64,000 nucleotides of DNA from Enterobacter cloacae (GCF_013375935.1 NZ_CP056117.1:1674001-1738000); one strand, 5' to 3'; shown: positions 43,781-57,432, counted from the first letter of the stretch. The notes: generated by a model not told the origin, from the sequence alone. A program made the numbers and translations.

Positions 43781-45353
43781 TGTGGGTTTTAACTAACCCT
43801 GGTGCCTCCCACATCGACGTCGTCAGCCCGCAGTCTACCAGCCCGAGCTGGTCCGCATACACCGCCTGCCACTTCTGCATCATGCCGTCGTACAGCTCGC
43901 GGTGCGCCGGGTTCGGCGTGAACTCCCGGCTCCACTTCACCAGCCGCTCGCCCGTCGAGGCCATATCCGCGAACAGCCCCGCGCCCGTTCCGGCCGCAAT
44001 CGCGCAGCCCAGCGCCGTGGCCTCCTTCACTTCCGGGACGCGCACCGGCAGGCCGGTGACGTCGCTTAAAATCTGGCTCCACAGGGCGCCTTTCGAACCG
44101 CCGCCCGCAAACACCAGGCTCTCAAACTTTACGCCGGAGAAGCGCGAAATCTGCGCCAGGTTACAGGCAGAGACTATCGCCGCGTTCTCCTCCAGCGCGC
44201 GGAACAGCGTCGCTTTGTTGCACTTTTCCGGGTCAATGGAGAGGTTAATAAACGACGGTGCCGCGTGGTACCACTGCTTAAAATGCATTGCGTCGGAGAA
44301 GATGGGCATCACGCCGTGGGAGCCAGCGGGCACGCGGCTCGCCATCTCTTCGAGCAGGGAATAGGTGTCCATCCCCATCCGGTCGGCAATCAGCTTCTCT
44401 TCGGCGCAGAACGCGTCGCGGAACCAGCGCATGGTCAGCCCGGTAAAGAAGCTGATCGACTCCGCCTGCGCCATGCCGGGGACAACGTGCGGGTTCACGC
44501 GGATATTCATGTCAGGGTCGGTGCGCACCTGCGGCAGGTTGACCACCTGCTGCCAGAAGGTGCCGCCCAGCACCGCCGTTTGCCCGGCGCGGACCACGCC
44601 CAGCCCCAGACAGCCCAGCTGCACGTCGCCGCCGCCCATCACCACCGGCGTGCCCTCGCGCAGGCCGCTCTGCAGTGCGGCGTCATGGGTAACGGCACCC
44701 AGCACGGTGCCGGTCTCCTTCACCGGGGAGAGGATATCGGCGCGCAGCCCGGCCATGTCCAGCAGCGCCGGCCGCCAGTCGCGGGAGAAGAGATCCAGCA
44801 TGCCGGTCGTGCCCGCGTTGGACGGGTCAACCGCCAGCTCGCCGGAAAGCTTCGCCGCCAGCCAGTCGCTGATCATGGTGATGGTGGCGGCCTTGCGGTA
44901 GATATCCGGCCGATGGTGCGCCAGCCACAGCAGGCGCGGCATCGCGCTCAGGGCAAGGGTTTGCCCGGAAACCTCATACACCTCGGATTCAAAGCGGTCG
45001 TCGTGGATCTCCTTGAGTTCGGCAACCTCGCGGCTGGCGCGGGCGTCGACGTTGGCGCAGGCCCAGATGGCCTCGCCGTTGCGGTCATACAGCACGATCC
45101 CTTCGCGCATCGAGCAGCAGGCGACGGACTGAATATCCGCCTCGCTCAGGCGCGCGCGCTCCAGCGCCTGATGAATGCACCGGCAGGCCAGCCGCCAGTT
45201 GGTGTCGAGGTCGAACTCCATCGACCCCGGCACGTTCTCCACGCTCAGGTGCTTCCACTCGGCCTGGCCGACGGCAACCTGGCTGCCCTGTAAATCGAAA
45301 ATAACGGCGCGAACGCTGCCTGTCCCTGCATCTAACGCTAAAAGGTAACTCAT
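43674..45353 (-). CDS. lsrK: Autoinducer-2 kinase LsrK
   Basis: FGGY-family carbohydrate kinase that phosphorylates the quorum signal AI-2 after import, 559 residues. Nucleotide and sugar motifs are [16 protein letters not shown] at the N-terminus, [20 protein letters not shown] and [11 protein letters not shown]. The E. coli protein ends at WKAPGL; here WEAPGL at residue 520 is followed by 39 extra residues (starting [12 protein letters not shown]) encoded by a chromosomal palindromic repeat. The tail is unlikely to belong to the ancestral protein. It is transcribed with lsrR in the minus direction. Confidence 0.94.
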   Translation of the reverse strand: MSYLLALDAGTGSVRAVIFDLQGSQVAVGQAEWKHLSVENVPGSMEFDLDTNWRLACRCIHQALERARLSEADIQSVACCSMREGIVLYDRNGEAIWACANVDARASREVAELKEIHDDRFESEVYEVSGQTLALSAMPRLLWLAHHRPDIYRKAATITMISDWLAAKLSGELAVDPSNAGTTGMLDLFSRDWRPALLDMAGLRADILSPVKETGTVLGAVTHDAALQSGLREGTPVVMGGGDVQLGCLGLGVVRAGQTAVLGGTFWQQVVNLPQVRTDPDMNIRVNPHVVPGMAQAESISFFTGLTMRWFRDAFCAEEKLIADRMGMDTYSLLEEMASRVPAGSHGVMPIFSDAMHFKQWYHAAPSFINLSIDPEKCNKATLFRALEENAAIVSACNLAQISRFSGVKFESLVFAGGGSKGALWSQILSDVTGLPVRVPEVKEATALGCAIAAGTGAGLFADMASTGERLVKWSREFTPNPAHRELYDGMMQKWQAVYADQLGLVDCGLTTSMWEAPGLVKTHTPHPVPLPKGRGKRPDRANSLRSHRLVPSPLRGEG

Positions 45354-45388
45354 GAGCTTGCCTCGCTGTTAGCGCAGGGCATCCCCCG

Positions 45389-46357
45389 TTACGTCAGGGC
45401 CAGCACCGCGCGGGCTGTCGTCTCTTCCGTCACCAGGCCATTGATACGGCGACCCTTCAGTGCGGCGTAAATCGCATCGGCTTTCTCTTCTCCTCCGGCC
45501 ACGCCAACGATGGTGGGCAGCTGCGCCAGTTCATCGAGCGTGACGCCCAGTAATTCTTTGTGGATCTCCAGCTCCCCGACGCATTCGCCATCGGCATTGA
45601 GGAAATAGCCGAGGATGTCGCCGACCGCGCCCTTGCGGGCGTACATCAGCTGTTCACCTTCGCTGATATAGCCGGAGCGCAGGATGGTGGCGTCACGGCG
45701 CTGGTTCACCGAACCAATCCCGACCACCGCCACGTCGGCCGCGGTGGCGGCGAGGATCACGTCCCGCACGCTGGTTTCGCGCTTTAGGATCCCGGCCACT
45801 TCTGCGGATGAGACGCGAAGCGGGGCGGGGATCATGCTGACGCTGCAGGCCGCGTCCAGCTGGCCGATACCGGTCATATACGGCCCCACGCCGCCGGAGA
45901 GCGTCACCAGGCGGATCTGCTGCGAGCTGATAAAGCCGCTCAGGTGCTGCAGGCTGCTCATGGTGGTTTCACCAAACCCCACCGCTAACAGCTGGCCGGG
46001 CTCCAGCACGCCCATCAGCGACTGCGCGGCGCCAATGCCTAACCGCACGTTCATCGGCGGGGTATTAAGGGCGGGCATCACGCGCACCAGCTTCAGGCCA
46101 AAGCGCTGCTGGAGCTCGGTTTCCAGCGCCAGGCACCCCTCGTAGCGGGAGTTGATCTGCACGCGGATCACCCCGGACTGACGGCCCTTCTCCAGCAGGC
46201 GGGAGATCTTCAGGCGCGGCAGCCCGAGCCGTTCGCCAATATCGTTCTGGGTCAGCCCGTCGTGGTAGTAGCACCAGGCCACGCGCGCCACCAGCTCCTC
46301 TTCCGCCAGCGCCAGCCCGGCAAACCGTCCTTCTTCCGCAGTGCGTTTATCGCTCAT
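45389..46357 (-). CDS. lsrR: lsr operon repressor LsrR
   Basis: SorC/DeoR-type repressor that binds phospho-AI-2, 322 residues. N-terminal helix-turn-helix ([27 protein letters not shown]) and a C-terminal sugar-phosphate binding domain ([19 protein letters not shown] [26 protein letters not shown]). The start at 46357 fits the E. coli N-terminus; an upstream in-frame extension to 46429 runs into the operator region. It is divergent from lsrACDBFG and precedes lsrK. Confidence 0.94.
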   Translation of the reverse strand: MSDKRTAEEGRFAGLALAEEELVARVAWCYYHDGLTQNDIGERLGLPRLKISRLLEKGRQSGVIRVQINSRYEGCLALETELQQRFGLKLVRVMPALNTPPMNVRLGIGAAQSLMGVLEPGQLLAVGFGETTMSSLQHLSGFISSQQIRLVTLSGGVGPYMTGIGQLDAACSVSMIPAPLRVSSAEVAGILKRETSVRDVILAATAADVAVVGIGSVNQRRDATILRSGYISEGEQLMYARKGAVGDILGYFLNADGECVGELEIHKELLGVTLDELAQLPTIVGVAGGEEKADAIYAALKGRRINGLVTEETTARAVLALT

Positions 46358-46572
46358 AGTTGAACTCTTATAAAAATTTAGATCATATGTTCGTGATGGC
46401 GCGACGTGAAAATGTGAGCCACGCGACAAAACGGATCTTTAAGATGGTTTCTGTTTTATCTGGATCTTAATCGATAAAACTGTGATCCCTGCACGGTTGT
46501 AAATATAGTTCACCGTCTACGCTTTTGAACATTATTAAATCTAAAAATCATTTGTTCAATAGCGGAGCGATG
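46358..46572. promoter_or_regulatory. Divergent lsrR/lsrA control region
   Basis: A 12-bp near-repeat occurs beside each gene: gatcatatgttc at 46381-46392 (lsrR side) and aatcatttgttc at 46546-46557 (lsrA side), 10 of 12 identical and in the same orientation. They are good candidates for LsrR operators. A CRP-like site lies at 46413-46428 (TGTGA, six bases, CGACA; 8 of 10). CRP activation and LsrR repression of this region are known in E. coli; the exact sites here are inferred. Confidence 0.55.
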
Positions 46573-48060
46573 ATGACACCACTTCTCGAGGCGCGGAATA
46601 TCAGCAAGCAGTTCTCAGGCGTGCCGGTTCTGAAAGGCATTGATTTCACGCTGCTTGCGGGGCAGGTGCACGCGCTGATGGGCGGTAACGGCGCGGGAAA
46701 ATCGACGCTGATGAAGATCGTCGCCGGGGTCGAAACGCCGGATCGGGGTGAACTGTCGGTCGCCGGTGAGTCTTTTGCACGGCTTACGCCCGCGCAGGCG
46801 CACGGGCTCGGCATTTACCTGGTGCCGCAGGAGCCGCTCCTGTTCCCCAACCTGACGGTGCGGGAAAACATCCTGTTCCGCCTGCCGCGCGGGCGCGATC
46901 GGGATAAACGCCTCGCCGCGAAGCTGGAACAGCTGCGGTGCCAGCTTAACCTCGACGCCGCTGCCAGCACCCTGGAGGTGGCGGATCAGCAGATGGTGGA
47001 GATCCTGCGCGGGCTGATGCGCAACGCGACGATCCTGATCCTCGACGAGCCTACGGCCTCCCTCACGCCCGGTGAAACCGAACGGCTATTCTCCCAGATC
47101 TGCGCCCTGCAGGAGCACGGCGTTGGCATTGTCTTCATCTCGCACAAGCTGCCGGAAATCCGCATGCTGTCGAGCCACGTCTCGGTAATGCGCGACGGCG
47201 CGGTGGTGCTCAGCGGCGAAACCGCGCAGTTTGACGATAACGCCCTGATCGCCGCCATGACGCCGGTGGGGCGCGATAAATCCCTGAGCGATACGCAAAA
47301 GCTGTGGCTGGCGCTGCCGGGCAACCGCCGCACCCAGCCGCAGGATTTCCCGGTGCTGCGGGTTGAGGATCTCACCGGGGAAGGGTTTATCGATCTCAGC
47401 CTTGAGATCTACGCCGGGGAGATCGTCGGTCTCGCCGGGCTGGTGGGATCCGGGCGCACCGAGTTTGCGGAAACGCTCTACGGCCTGCGCCCCGCGCGCG
47501 GGGGCCGCGTCTGGCTGGAAAATCAGGATATCAGCCATGATGCCGTTTCGGCGCGGCTGGCCAAAGGGCTGGTCTACCTGCCGGAAGACAGGCAGGTGTC
47601 CGGCCTGTTCCTCGACGCGCCCGTCCGCTGGAACACCGTGGCGCTGAACGAGCCTTCGATCTGGCAGCAGCGCGGGCGGGAGTCTGCGGTGGTGGAGCGC
47701 TATCACCGGGCGCTGGGGATCAGGCTCAACCACGCGGATCAGCCCGTGCGTACGCTCTCCGGCGGCAATCAGCAGAAGGTGCTGCTGGCGCGCTGCCTGG
47801 AGGCCAATCCTCTGTTGCTGATCGTCGATGAACCCACGCGCGGCGTGGACGTCTCGGCGCGCGCCGATATCTACCAGCTGCTCAAAAGCGTGGCGGCGCA
47901 GAACGTGGCGGTATTAATGATCTCAAGCGATCTTGATGAATTCCCCGGCCTCGCGGACCGCGTGCTGGTGATGCATCAGGGCGTACTCAGCGGTGAACTA
48001 CCGCGCCACGCCGTCAGCCTCGACCGGATGATGGCGCTGGCGCTTGGAGGGCAGTCATGA
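46573..48060 (+). CDS. lsrA: AI-2 ABC transporter ATP-binding protein LsrA
   Basis: Sugar-type (CUT2) ABC ATPase with two nucleotide-binding domains, 495 residues. First domain: Walker [10 protein letters not shown], Walker [12 protein letters not shown]. Second domain: degenerate Walker [10 protein letters not shown], signature [15 protein letters not shown] and Walker [13 protein letters not shown]. It powers AI-2 import with LsrC, LsrD and LsrB. I chose the second of two adjacent ATGs because GGAG lies five bases before it. It overlaps lsrC by four bases (ATGA). Confidence 0.95.
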   Translation: MTPLLEARNISKQFSGVPVLKGIDFTLLAGQVHALMGGNGAGKSTLMKIVAGVETPDRGELSVAGESFARLTPAQAHGLGIYLVPQEPLLFPNLTVRENILFRLPRGRDRDKRLAAKLEQLRCQLNLDAAASTLEVADQQMVEILRGLMRNATILILDEPTASLTPGETERLFSQICALQEHGVGIVFISHKLPEIRMLSSHVSVMRDGAVVLSGETAQFDDNALIAAMTPVGRDKSLSDTQKLWLALPGNRRTQPQDFPVLRVEDLTGEGFIDLSLEIYAGEIVGLAGLVGSGRTEFAETLYGLRPARGGRVWLENQDISHDAVSARLAKGLVYLPEDRQVSGLFLDAPVRWNTVALNEPSIWQQRGRESAVVERYHRALGIRLNHADQPVRTLSGGNQQKVLLARCLEANPLLLIVDEPTRGVDVSARADIYQLLKSVAAQNVAVLMISSDLDEFPGLADRVLVMHQGVLSGELPRHAVSLDRMMALALGGQS

Positions 48061-49088
48061 AGATCTTACTGAAGAACCGCGAGCTGAGCGCCTTTCTCGC
48101 CATCCTTGCGCTGTTTGCCGTGCTGGTGGCGCTTAATCCGTCCTACTTCAGCCTGCAAACGTTGGGGATGATCTTCGCCAGCTCGCAGATCCTGATCCTG
48201 CTGGCAACCGGTGCCGCGCTGGTGATGCTGACCCGCAATATTGACGTGTCAGTTGGCTCGATCGTCGGGCTCTCCGCCATCGCCGTTGGCGTGGCGCTGA
48301 ACAGCGGCTACAGCCTGCCCGTTTCCATTCTCTTCGCGCTGTCGATTGGCGCGCTGGCGGGCGCGTTCAACGGCTTTCTGGTGGTAGGGCTGCGTATTCC
48401 GGCCATAGTCGCCACCCTCGGCACGCTTGGGCTGTACCGCGGGGCGATGCTCCTCTGGACCGGCGGAAAGTGGATTGAAGGGCTGCCGCTGGGGCTGAAA
48501 TCCCTCTCTGAGCCAGCCGTCATCGGCGTTTCACCGCTCGGTATTGCGGTGATGCTTATTGTGGCCACCGGCGCGTGGACGCTTTCGCGTACCGCCTTCG
48601 GGCGTGATTTCTACGCCGTGGGCGACAATCTCGCCGCCGCGCGGCAGCTGGGCGTGGCGGTCAACCGCACGCGGATGCTCGCCTTCACCCTCAACGGCAT
48701 GCTGGCGGCCTGCGCCGGGATTGTGTTTGCCGCGCAGATTGGCTTTGTTCCCAACCAGACCGGCAGCGGGCTGGAGATGAAGGCCATCGCCGCCTGCGTG
48801 CTCGGGGGCATCTCGCTGCTGGGCGGCACCGGCACGCTGATCGGCGCCTTCCTCGGCGCGTTCTTCCTCACCCAAATCGACACCGTGCTGGTGCTGTTCC
48901 GGCTGCCGGCCTGGTGGAATGACTTTATCGCCGGGCTGGTGCTGCTGGGCGTGCTGGTGCTCGACGGGCGGCTGCGCCAGGCGCTTTCAAGACACCAGCG
49001 GGGGCTGAAGTACGGCCGCTTCCAGCCGGGTAATAAAGGGGGAAAGCACGTCGCTCCGTTTCCCGAACGCAAAAAAGAGGTGGCATAA
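48057..49088 (+). CDS. lsrC: AI-2 ABC transporter permease LsrC
   Basis: Inner-membrane permease of 343 residues, ribose-type BPD_transp_2 family, with about eight to ten helices. The conserved loop [23 protein letters not shown] contacts the ATPase. It pairs with LsrD. It starts inside the end of lsrA and ends one base before the lsrD start, so translation is tightly coupled. Confidence 0.95.
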   Translation: MKILLKNRELSAFLAILALFAVLVALNPSYFSLQTLGMIFASSQILILLATGAALVMLTRNIDVSVGSIVGLSAIAVGVALNSGYSLPVSILFALSIGALAGAFNGFLVVGLRIPAIVATLGTLGLYRGAMLLWTGGKWIEGLPLGLKSLSEPAVIGVSPLGIAVMLIVATGAWTLSRTAFGRDFYAVGDNLAAARQLGVAVNRTRMLAFTLNGMLAACAGIVFAAQIGFVPNQTGSGLEMKAIAACVLGGISLLGGTGTLIGAFLGAFFLTQIDTVLVLFRLPAWWNDFIAGLVLLGVLVLDGRLRQALSRHQRGLKYGRFQPGNKGGKHVAPFPERKKEVA

Positions 49089-50066
49089 ATGAAGCTTAGC
49101 TGGGAAAGCGCGCTGCTGGTTTTGCTGGTGCTGGAGATCCTGCTCTTTGGGGCCATCAACCCGCGGATGCTCGACGTCAACATGCTGCTGTTCAGCACCA
49201 GCGATTTCATCTGCATCGGCATCGTGGCGCTGCCGCTGACGCTGGTGATTATCAGCGGCGGGATCGACATTTCGCTGGGCTCAACCATTGGCCTGTGCGC
49301 CATCGCGCTGGGGGTGATGATGCAGGCGGGGTGGCCGATGGCGCTCGCCGTTCCACTGACGCTGCTGCTCGGCCTGCTGTGCGGGCTGGTGAATGCGGCG
49401 CTGATCCACTACACCGGCATCAGCCCTCTGGTGATTACCCTCGGCACGCTCTACCTCTACGGCGGCGGGGCGCTGCTGCTCTCCGGCATGGCGGGCGCGA
49501 CGGGCTACGAGGGCATCGGCGGCTTCCCGGACGGCTTCACCGCCTTCGCTAACCTCACGGTGCTGGGGCTGCCGATCTCGCTGGTGCTGTTCGCGGCGAT
49601 CGCTCTCTTTTTCTGGCTGATAACCCACCGCGGGCGCTTTGGCCGGCATCTGTTTTTAATGGGCCAGAATCCGCGCGCGGCGCGCTACGCGGGGCTGTCG
49701 GTCAACGGCATGCCCTACGCCCTGTACGGCCTGGTGGGCGTGGCCTCTGCCATTGCCGCGCTGGTGATGGTCTCCTATTTCGGCTCCGCGCGCTCGGATC
49801 TGGGGCGCGATCTGCTGATGCCCGCGCTTACCGCCGCCGTGCTCGGCGGGGCGAATATCTACGGCGGGTCCGGTTCGGTTATCGGTACGGCGCTGGCGGC
49901 GCTGCTGGTGGGGTACTTGCAACAGGGTTTACAGATGGTCGGCATCCCCAACCAGGTGTCCAGCGCGCTGTCAGGGGCGCTGCTGGTTGTGGTGGTGATG
50001 GGACGTTCGCTGAGCCTGCACCGCGAATGGGTGCGATCTCTCTTTAGAAAACTATCCGGAGCGTAA
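49089..50066 (+). CDS. lsrD: AI-2 ABC transporter permease LsrD
   Basis: Second permease subunit, 325 residues, same family as LsrC. It shows the typical [14 protein letters not shown] segment and the coupling loop [22 protein letters not shown]. The start codon directly follows the lsrC stop, and lsrB begins two bases after its own stop. Confidence 0.95.
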   Translation: MKLSWESALLVLLVLEILLFGAINPRMLDVNMLLFSTSDFICIGIVALPLTLVIISGGIDISLGSTIGLCAIALGVMMQAGWPMALAVPLTLLLGLLCGLVNAALIHYTGISPLVITLGTLYLYGGGALLLSGMAGATGYEGIGGFPDGFTAFANLTVLGLPISLVLFAAIALFFWLITHRGRFGRHLFLMGQNPRAARYAGLSVNGMPYALYGLVGVASAIAALVMVSYFGSARSDLGRDLLMPALTAAVLGGANIYGGSGSVIGTALAALLVGYLQQGLQMVGIPNQVSSALSGALLVVVVMGRSLSLHREWVRSLFRKLSGA

Positions 50067-50067
50067 G

Positions 50068-51069
50068 ATGAAAACAAAACTGATAGTCCTGGCAATGGCC
50101 CTCAGCTTCGCCTCGGCGCAGGCGGCGGACCGCATTGCCTTTATCCCGAAGCTGGTGGGCGTGGGCTTCTTTACCAGCGGCGGCAACGGCGCGAAAGAGG
50201 CGGGGAAAGATCTTGGCGTGGACGTGACCTACGACGGCCCGACCGAGCCGAGCGTCTCCGGCCAGGTGCAGCTCATCAATAACTTCGTCAACCAGGGCTA
50301 TAACGCCATTATCGTCTCCGCCGTGTCGCCGGACGGGCTCTGCCCGGCGCTGAAGCGCGCGATGCAGCGCGGCGTCAAGGTCCTGACCTGGGATTCCGAC
50401 ACCAAACCGGAGTGCCGCAGCATTTACATCAACCAGGGCACGCCGGAACAGCTGGGCGGCCTGCTGGTGGAGATGGCGGGCAGGCAGGTCACCAAACCGA
50501 ATGCCAAAGTGGCATTTTTCTACTCCAGCCCCACCGTCACCGACCAGAACCAGTGGGTGAAGGAGGCGAAGGCTAAAATCGAAAAAGACCATCCCCAGTG
50601 GCAGGTCGTCACCACGCAGTTTGGCTATAACGACGCCACCAAGTCCCTGCAAACCGCCGAGGGGATCTTAAAAGCCTACCCGGATCTGGATGCGATTATC
50701 GCGCCGGACGCCAACGCGCTGCCAGCCGCCGCGCAGGCGGCGGAGAACCTGAAGCGGGAAGGGGTGGCGATCGTCGGCTTCAGCACGCCTAACGTGATGC
50801 GCCCGTACGTCGAGCGCGGCACGGTGAAAGCCTTCGGCCTGTGGGACGTGGTGCAGCAGGGCAAAATTGCGGTCAACGTCGCCGATCGCCTGCTGAAAAA
50901 AGGCGATCTTAACGTCGGCGACAGCGTGGAGGTCAAGGACATCGGCACGCTGAAGGTCGAGCCGAACAGCGTGCAGGGCTATCAGTATGAGGCGAAGGGC
51001 AACGGCATCGTGCTGCTGCCGGAGCGGGTGGTGTTCACTAAAGAGAACATCAGCAAATACGATTTCTGA
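50068..51069 (+). CDS. lsrB: AI-2-binding periplasmic protein LsrB
   Basis: Solute-binding protein of the ABC importer, 333 residues, periplasmic-binding protein type 1 fold. A signal peptide of about 19 residues ends ASAQA before [12 protein letters not shown]. LsrB captures the tetrahydroxy-tetrahydrofuran form of AI-2. A further contact with chemoreceptors (Tsr) is known in E. coli, which is of interest because two receptors lie to the right here. Confidence 0.96.
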   Translation: MKTKLIVLAMALSFASAQAADRIAFIPKLVGVGFFTSGGNGAKEAGKDLGVDVTYDGPTEPSVSGQVQLINNFVNQGYNAIIVSAVSPDGLCPALKRAMQRGVKVLTWDSDTKPECRSIYINQGTPEQLGGLLVEMAGRQVTKPNAKVAFFYSSPTVTDQNQWVKEAKAKIEKDHPQWQVVTTQFGYNDATKSLQTAEGILKAYPDLDAIIAPDANALPAAAQAAENLKREGVAIVGFSTPNVMRPYVERGTVKAFGLWDVVQQGKIAVNVADRLLKKGDLNVGDSVEVKDIGTLKVEPNSVQGYQYEAKGNGIVLLPERVVFTKENISKYDF

Positions 51070-51080
51070 CGGGGGAGCAC

Positions 51081-51968
51081 ATGGCTGATTTAGACGACAT
51101 CAAAGACGGCAAGGATTTTGGCATCGGCACGCCGCAGGTGAACGCGCCGTACACCCTGAAGGGCTGCGGCTCGCTGGACTGGGGCATGCAGTCCCGGCTG
51201 GCGCGCATCTTTAACCCGCAAAGCAACCGCACGGTAATGCTGGCCTTTGACCACGGCTACTTTCAGGGGCCGACCACCGGGCTTGAGCGTATCGATCTCT
51301 CTATCGCCCCGCTGTTTGGCGAAACCGACGTGCTGATGTGTACCCGCGGCATCCTCAGGAGCCAGGTACCCGCCGCCGCCAATAAGCCGGTGGTGCTGCG
51401 CGCCTCCGGCGGTAACTCGATTCTGGGCGAGCTGTCGAACGAGTGCGTAGCTGTGGCGATGGAGGACGCGCTGCGCCTGAACGTCTGCGCGGTCGCGGCG
51501 CAGGTCTACATCGGAAGCGAGTTTGAGCATCAGTCGATCGGCAACATCATCAAGCTGGTCGATGCGGGCGCGCGCTACGGTATGCCGACGCTGGCGGTGA
51601 CGGGCGTGGGCAAGGAGATGGCGCGCGACGCGCGCTATTTCTCGCTCGCCAGCCGCATCGCCGCCGAAATGGGGGCGCAGATCGTCAAAACCTACTACGT
51701 GGACGAGGGGTTCGAAAAGGTGACCGCCAGCTGTCCGGTGCCGATTGTTATCGCGGGCGGCAAAAAGCTGCCGGAGCACGAGGCGCTGGAGATGTGCTGG
51801 CGCGCGATTGACCAGGGGGCATCCGGCGTGGACATGGGGCGCAACATCTTCCAGTCCAGCGCGCCGCTCGCCATGCTGAAGGCGGTGAAGAAAGTGGTTC
51901 ACGAGAACATGAACGCCCGGGAGGCGTTCCAGTTCTGGCAGGAAGAGAAACAGGGAGAAGCGAAATGA
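51081..51968 (+). CDS. lsrF: 3-hydroxy-5-phosphonooxypentane-2,4-dione thiolase LsrF
   Basis: Class I aldolase-like enzyme of the DhnA/LsrF family, 295 residues. It transfers an acetyl group from the isomerised phospho-AI-2 to CoA, giving DHAP and acetyl-CoA. Family segments are [17 protein letters not shown], the [11 protein letters not shown] region and [16 protein letters not shown] with the Schiff-base lysine in the preceding strand ([10 protein letters not shown]). It overlaps lsrG by four bases. Confidence 0.95.
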   Translation: MADLDDIKDGKDFGIGTPQVNAPYTLKGCGSLDWGMQSRLARIFNPQSNRTVMLAFDHGYFQGPTTGLERIDLSIAPLFGETDVLMCTRGILRSQVPAAANKPVVLRASGGNSILGELSNECVAVAMEDALRLNVCAVAAQVYIGSEFEHQSIGNIIKLVDAGARYGMPTLAVTGVGKEMARDARYFSLASRIAAEMGAQIVKTYYVDEGFEKVTASCPVPIVIAGGKKLPEHEALEMCWRAIDQGASGVDMGRNIFQSSAPLAMLKAVKKVVHENMNAREAFQFWQEEKQGEAK

Positions 51969-52258
51969 ACGTGACGTTAGTGGAGATCAACATCAAGCCC
52001 GAACGGGTGGACGAGTTTCTCGAGGCGTTTCGCGCCAACCACGAGGGGGCGATCCGGGAGCCGGGAAACCTGCGTTTTGACGTATTGCAGGATCCGAGGG
52101 TGAAAACTCGGTTTTTTATCTACGAAGCCTATAAGGACGAAGAGGCGGTGCTGGCGCATAAGCAAACCCCGCACTATCTGGCCTGCGTGGATAAGCTTGA
52201 AGACCTGATGTCGGAGCCGCGCAAAAAACGCAGCTTTATCGGGCTGTTGCCGGAGTAG
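51965..52258 (+). CDS. lsrG: Phospho-AI-2 isomerase LsrG
   Basis: Small ABM-domain (antibiotic biosynthesis monooxygenase-like) protein of 97 residues. It isomerises phospho-DPD to the LsrF substrate, which removes the inducer of LsrR. Last gene of the lsrACDBFG operon. The lsrE-like and tam genes of other lsr loci are absent. Confidence 0.94.
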   Translation: MNVTLVEINIKPERVDEFLEAFRANHEGAIREPGNLRFDVLQDPRVKTRFFIYEAYKDEEAVLAHKQTPHYLACVDKLEDLMSEPRKKRSFIGLLPE

Positions 52259-52263
52259 CGTTT

Positions 52264-52337
52264 TGCCCGGTGGCGCTGCGCTCACCGGGCGGTTGTATCG
52301 ATTTTGTACGCCGGGTAAGCGTTAGCCACCCGGCGTT
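52264..52337. repeat. Pair of REP palindromes (BIME) after lsrG and patA
   Basis: Two units: gcccggtggcgctgcgctca plus ccgggcgg (52265-52292) and cgccgggtaagcgttagcca plus cccggcg (52309-52335), the second followed by a T run. They lie between convergent lsrG and patA and probably end both transcripts. Confidence 0.8.
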
Positions 52338-52340
52338 TTT

Positions 52341-54153
<1,813 letters not shown>

Positions 54154-55674
54154 ATGTCCTCTCCTGACTATGTCACCCAGAATGAATACCCGCTGGACGA
54201 TGACACCACGCTTATGTCGACGACCGACCTCCACAGCTACATGACCCACACCAACGACACCTTTGTGCAGGTGAGCGGCTTTACGCTCCAGGAGCTGCTC
54301 GGGCAGCCGCACAACATCGTGCGCCACCCGGATATGCCCAAAGCGGCCTTTGCCGACATGTGGTACACGCTGCAAAAGGGCGAACCCTGGAGCGGGATCG
54401 TCAAAAACCGGCGTAAAAATGGCGATCATTACTGGGTCCGCGCGAATGCGGTACCGATGGTGCGTAACGGCCAGATGACGGGCTACATGTCGATTCGTAC
54501 CCGCGCCACGGAGGACGAGATTGCGTCCGTGGAGCCGCTTTATAAGGCGCTCAACGAAGGGCGCTGTAAAAAACGCATTCATAAAGGGCTGGTGGTGCGC
54601 AGGGGCTGGCTCGGCAAGGTGCCGTCAATGCCGCTGCGCTGGCGCGTGCGAAGCGTAATGGCGGCGCTTTTTGCGGTGATGGCCGGGACCCTGGCTGCCA
54701 GCGCTGCGGGCTGGGCTTCGCTGGGGGCTGCTGCCGTGGTGATGCTGCTTGGCACCGTGCTGTTTGAGCAACAGATTGTCCGTCCGGTGGAAAACGTGGC
54801 GCGGCAGGCGCTGAAGGTCGCTACCGGAGAGCAAAACAGCGTTCAGCACCTTAACCGTAGCGACGAGCTGGGCCTGACCCTGCGTGCCGTCGGGCAGCTG
54901 GGGCTGATGTGCCGCTGGCTGATCAACGACGTGTCCAGCCAGGTGGTGAGCGTGCGTGACGGCAGCGACAGGCTGGCGCAGGGCAATGAAGATCTCAACG
55001 ACCGCACGCGTCAGACCGTGGCTAACGTGCAGCAGACCGTGGCAACGATGAACCAGATGGCGGCGTCGGTGCAGAGTAACTCTGAGACCGCGGCCGAAGT
55101 CGATAAGCTGTCAGTAGCCGCCAGCAGCGCGGCCACGCAGGGCGGCACCGTGATGCAGACCGTGGTGAAAACCATGGATGACATTGCCGACAGCACCCAG
55201 CGCATTGGCTCTATTACCTCCCTTATCAACGACATCGCCTTCCAGACCAATATTCTGGCACTGAACGCCGCTGTTGAGGCGGCACGCGCGGGCGAGCAGG
55301 GCAAAGGCTTTGCGGTGGTTGCCGGCGAGGTGCGTCATCTTGCCAGCCGCAGCGCAAACGCGGCTAACGATATCCGCAAGCTGATCGACGCCAGCGCCAG
55401 CAAGGTGCAGTCGGGGGCCGATCAGGTGCACGCCGCGGGGCGCACCATGGACGATATCGTCGAGCAGGTGAAAAACGTCACGCAGCTTATCGCGCAGATC
55501 AGCCACTCTACGTCCGAGCAGGCGACAGGGCTGTCAGAGCTGACCCGCGCCGTGGCCGAGTTGGACAGCATTACCCAGAAAAACGCAGACCTGGTCGAAG
55601 AGAGCGCCCATATCTCCGCGATGGTGAAACACCGGGCCGGACGCCTGGAAGATGCGGTCACCGTGCTGCATTAA
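54154..55674 (+). CDS. aer: Aerotaxis receptor Aer
   Basis: Redox-sensing chemoreceptor of 506 residues, the E. coli length. An N-terminal PAS domain (about residues 10-120) binds FAD and contains the conserved [13 protein letters not shown] and [17 protein letters not shown] segments. A hydrophobic membrane anchor (about 165-205), HAMP and the cytoplasmic signalling domain ([32 protein letters not shown]) follow. There is no periplasmic domain, as expected. An ATG nine bases upstream is an alternative start. A sigma-28 promoter lies about 50 bases ahead. Confidence 0.95.
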   Translation: MSSPDYVTQNEYPLDDDTTLMSTTDLHSYMTHTNDTFVQVSGFTLQELLGQPHNIVRHPDMPKAAFADMWYTLQKGEPWSGIVKNRRKNGDHYWVRANAVPMVRNGQMTGYMSIRTRATEDEIASVEPLYKALNEGRCKKRIHKGLVVRRGWLGKVPSMPLRWRVRSVMAALFAVMAGTLAASAAGWASLGAAAVVMLLGTVLFEQQIVRPVENVARQALKVATGEQNSVQHLNRSDELGLTLRAVGQLGLMCRWLINDVSSQVVSVRDGSDRLAQGNEDLNDRTRQTVANVQQTVATMNQMAASVQSNSETAAEVDKLSVAASSAATQGGTVMQTVVKTMDDIADSTQRIGSITSLINDIAFQTNILALNAAVEAARAGEQGKGFAVVAGEVRHLASRSANAANDIRKLIDASASKVQSGADQVHAAGRTMDDIVEQVKNVTQLIAQISHSTSEQATGLSELTRAVAELDSITQKNADLVEESAHISAMVKHRAGRLEDAVTVLH

Positions 55675-55689
55675 GTCAATTTATCCGTC

Positions 55690-55732
55690 GATAAAGCCGT
55701 TTATTCCTCCGGGAATACGCGGCTTTTTTGAT
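55690..55732 (+). terminator. Rho-independent terminator after aer
   Basis: Stem aagccg.../...cgcggctt with a ccgggaata-containing loop, followed by tttttt, 16 bases beyond the aer stop. Confidence 0.75.
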
Positions 55733-55847
55733 TTCTGAAAAGCAGAGTTGTTAAGGAAATATTAAATAACTAAAAAAAGCGCCATTCTTTTTTTATTTCA
55801 TCATCCAGGCTTTACGGCCTGTAAAAATAAAAAAACGATCAAAGTCA

Positions 55848-55874
55848 TAAAGTTAGGGTGTTTTTTACCGATAA
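55848..55874 (+). promoter_or_regulatory. Sigma-28 (FliA) promoter for the chemoreceptor gene
   Basis: TAAA at 55848-55851, exactly 15 bases, then accgataa at 55867-55874; one base differs from the GCCGATAA consensus. It lies 41 bases before the start codon of the receptor gene. Confidence 0.75.
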
Positions 55875-55914
55875 CAGCGATCGTCTGAGAAATAATCACA
55901 TCGATGGAGTAAAT

Positions 55915-57432
55915 ATGTTTATACATGACGTAAAGATCGGCACGAAATTATTTCTGGCGTTTGGATTATTTATTGTCCTGATGGTTGTTAGCGCAAGTTT
56001 GTCTCTGCTGAGCCTGAATCGGGCAAACAACGGAATGCAGGCCATCATTTCGAGCGACTATCCCACCACCGTAAAAGCCAACCAGCTAATCGACAATTTC
56101 CAGGAATTTATAGGTACACAACAGCTCATGCTGCTTGACGAGCAGGGGGCGTATACGGCGCAATCGCAGCAGCGCCTTAAGGCCATCAGCGAGCGCATCA
56201 CCGCGATCCTGAGCGAACTTGACGGCGCTCTGACCGATAAGCAATCCCGACAGGTGCTGGAGGAAATTCACGACGTACGCCAGCAGTACCTAAACTCGCG
56301 CTACCGCATCTTACAGGCCGTGCAGAATAACGATCGCGCGGGCGCAATTCGCGAGATGATGTCCAGCACCCTGAGCCTGCAACAGTCCTACAAAGCGAAA
56401 GTGCAGGCGCTGATCGCAATCCAGGACCGTGAAATGCAGGGCGCGGGGGCGCAGGTGGAAGCGGATTTCCACACCAACCGCCTGCTGCTGATCCTGATTA
56501 CCCTTTTCAGCGTCGCGGCGGCCAGCCTGATTGGCTGGTTCATTGTGCGATCCATTACCCGCCCGCTGAACGATGCGGTGCATTTTGCGGAAGCCATTGC
56601 CGATGGCGATCTCACGGGCAGCATTACCTCGCACGGTAAAGACGAAACCGGCCTGCTGCTTGCGGCGCTGATGGAGATGAAAACGCGCCTGCTGGAAATT
56701 GTGCAGCAGGTGCAGACCGGCTCGGAAAACATCTCCAGCGCCGCCGCGCAGATTGTCGCCGGCAACCAGGATCTGGCCGCGCGCACGGAGGAGCAGGCCA
56801 GTTCCGTTGAACAGACGGCCGCCTCGATGGAGCAAATCACCGCCACGGTGAAGAACACCGCGTCGCACACCGGGGAAGCGACCACGCTTTCGGCAGACGC
56901 CGCCGCGGTGGTGAAAAACAACGGCGAGATGATGAAGCAGGTCACCAGCAAAATGCGCCTGATAAACGAAACGTCGAACCGGATGTCCGACATTATCGAC
57001 CTGATCGACGCCATTGCCTTCCAGACCAATATTCTGGCGCTGAACGCGGCGGTGGAAGCGGCGCGCGCGGGCGAACACGGCCGTGGCTTTGCGGTGGTGG
57101 CGGGCGAAGTGCGCCAGCTGGCGCAGAAAAGCGCGACATCCGCGAGCGAAATCCGCCAGCTGATCGAAAGCTCGACAAGCCAGACGCAGGACGGCATGAA
57201 CCTGGTTGAGAAGGCCAGCGGGCTTATCAACGGGATGGTGGGCAACGTGGAGGAGATGGACGTCATTCTGCGCGAAATTCGCCAGGCCAGCCATGAACAG
57301 ACGGAAGGCATCTCGCAGATCAACAGCGCGATTGGCCTGATAGACTCCACCACTCAGCAGAACTCGGCGCTGGTGGAGGAGTCCGTTGCGGCGGCGGCAT
57401 CGCTGAACGAGCAGGCGATGCACCTGAAGGAG
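55915..57432 (+). CDS. Methyl-accepting chemotaxis protein, signalling core (see full-length entry)
   Basis: This entry marks the part of the receptor frame from the start codon to the end of the methylation helices, excluding the short C-terminal tail; the complete gene is listed as 55915-57474. It shows TM1 at residues 12-34, a ligand domain at about 35-188, TM2 at 189-212, HAMP at 213-265 and the signalling hairpin with [20 protein letters not shown]. Confidence 0.3.

Noticed and set aside
55915..57432. Separate shorter version of the chemoreceptor gene
   Set aside because: The low-confidence partial entry is only a domain marker; the real gene is 55915-57474.
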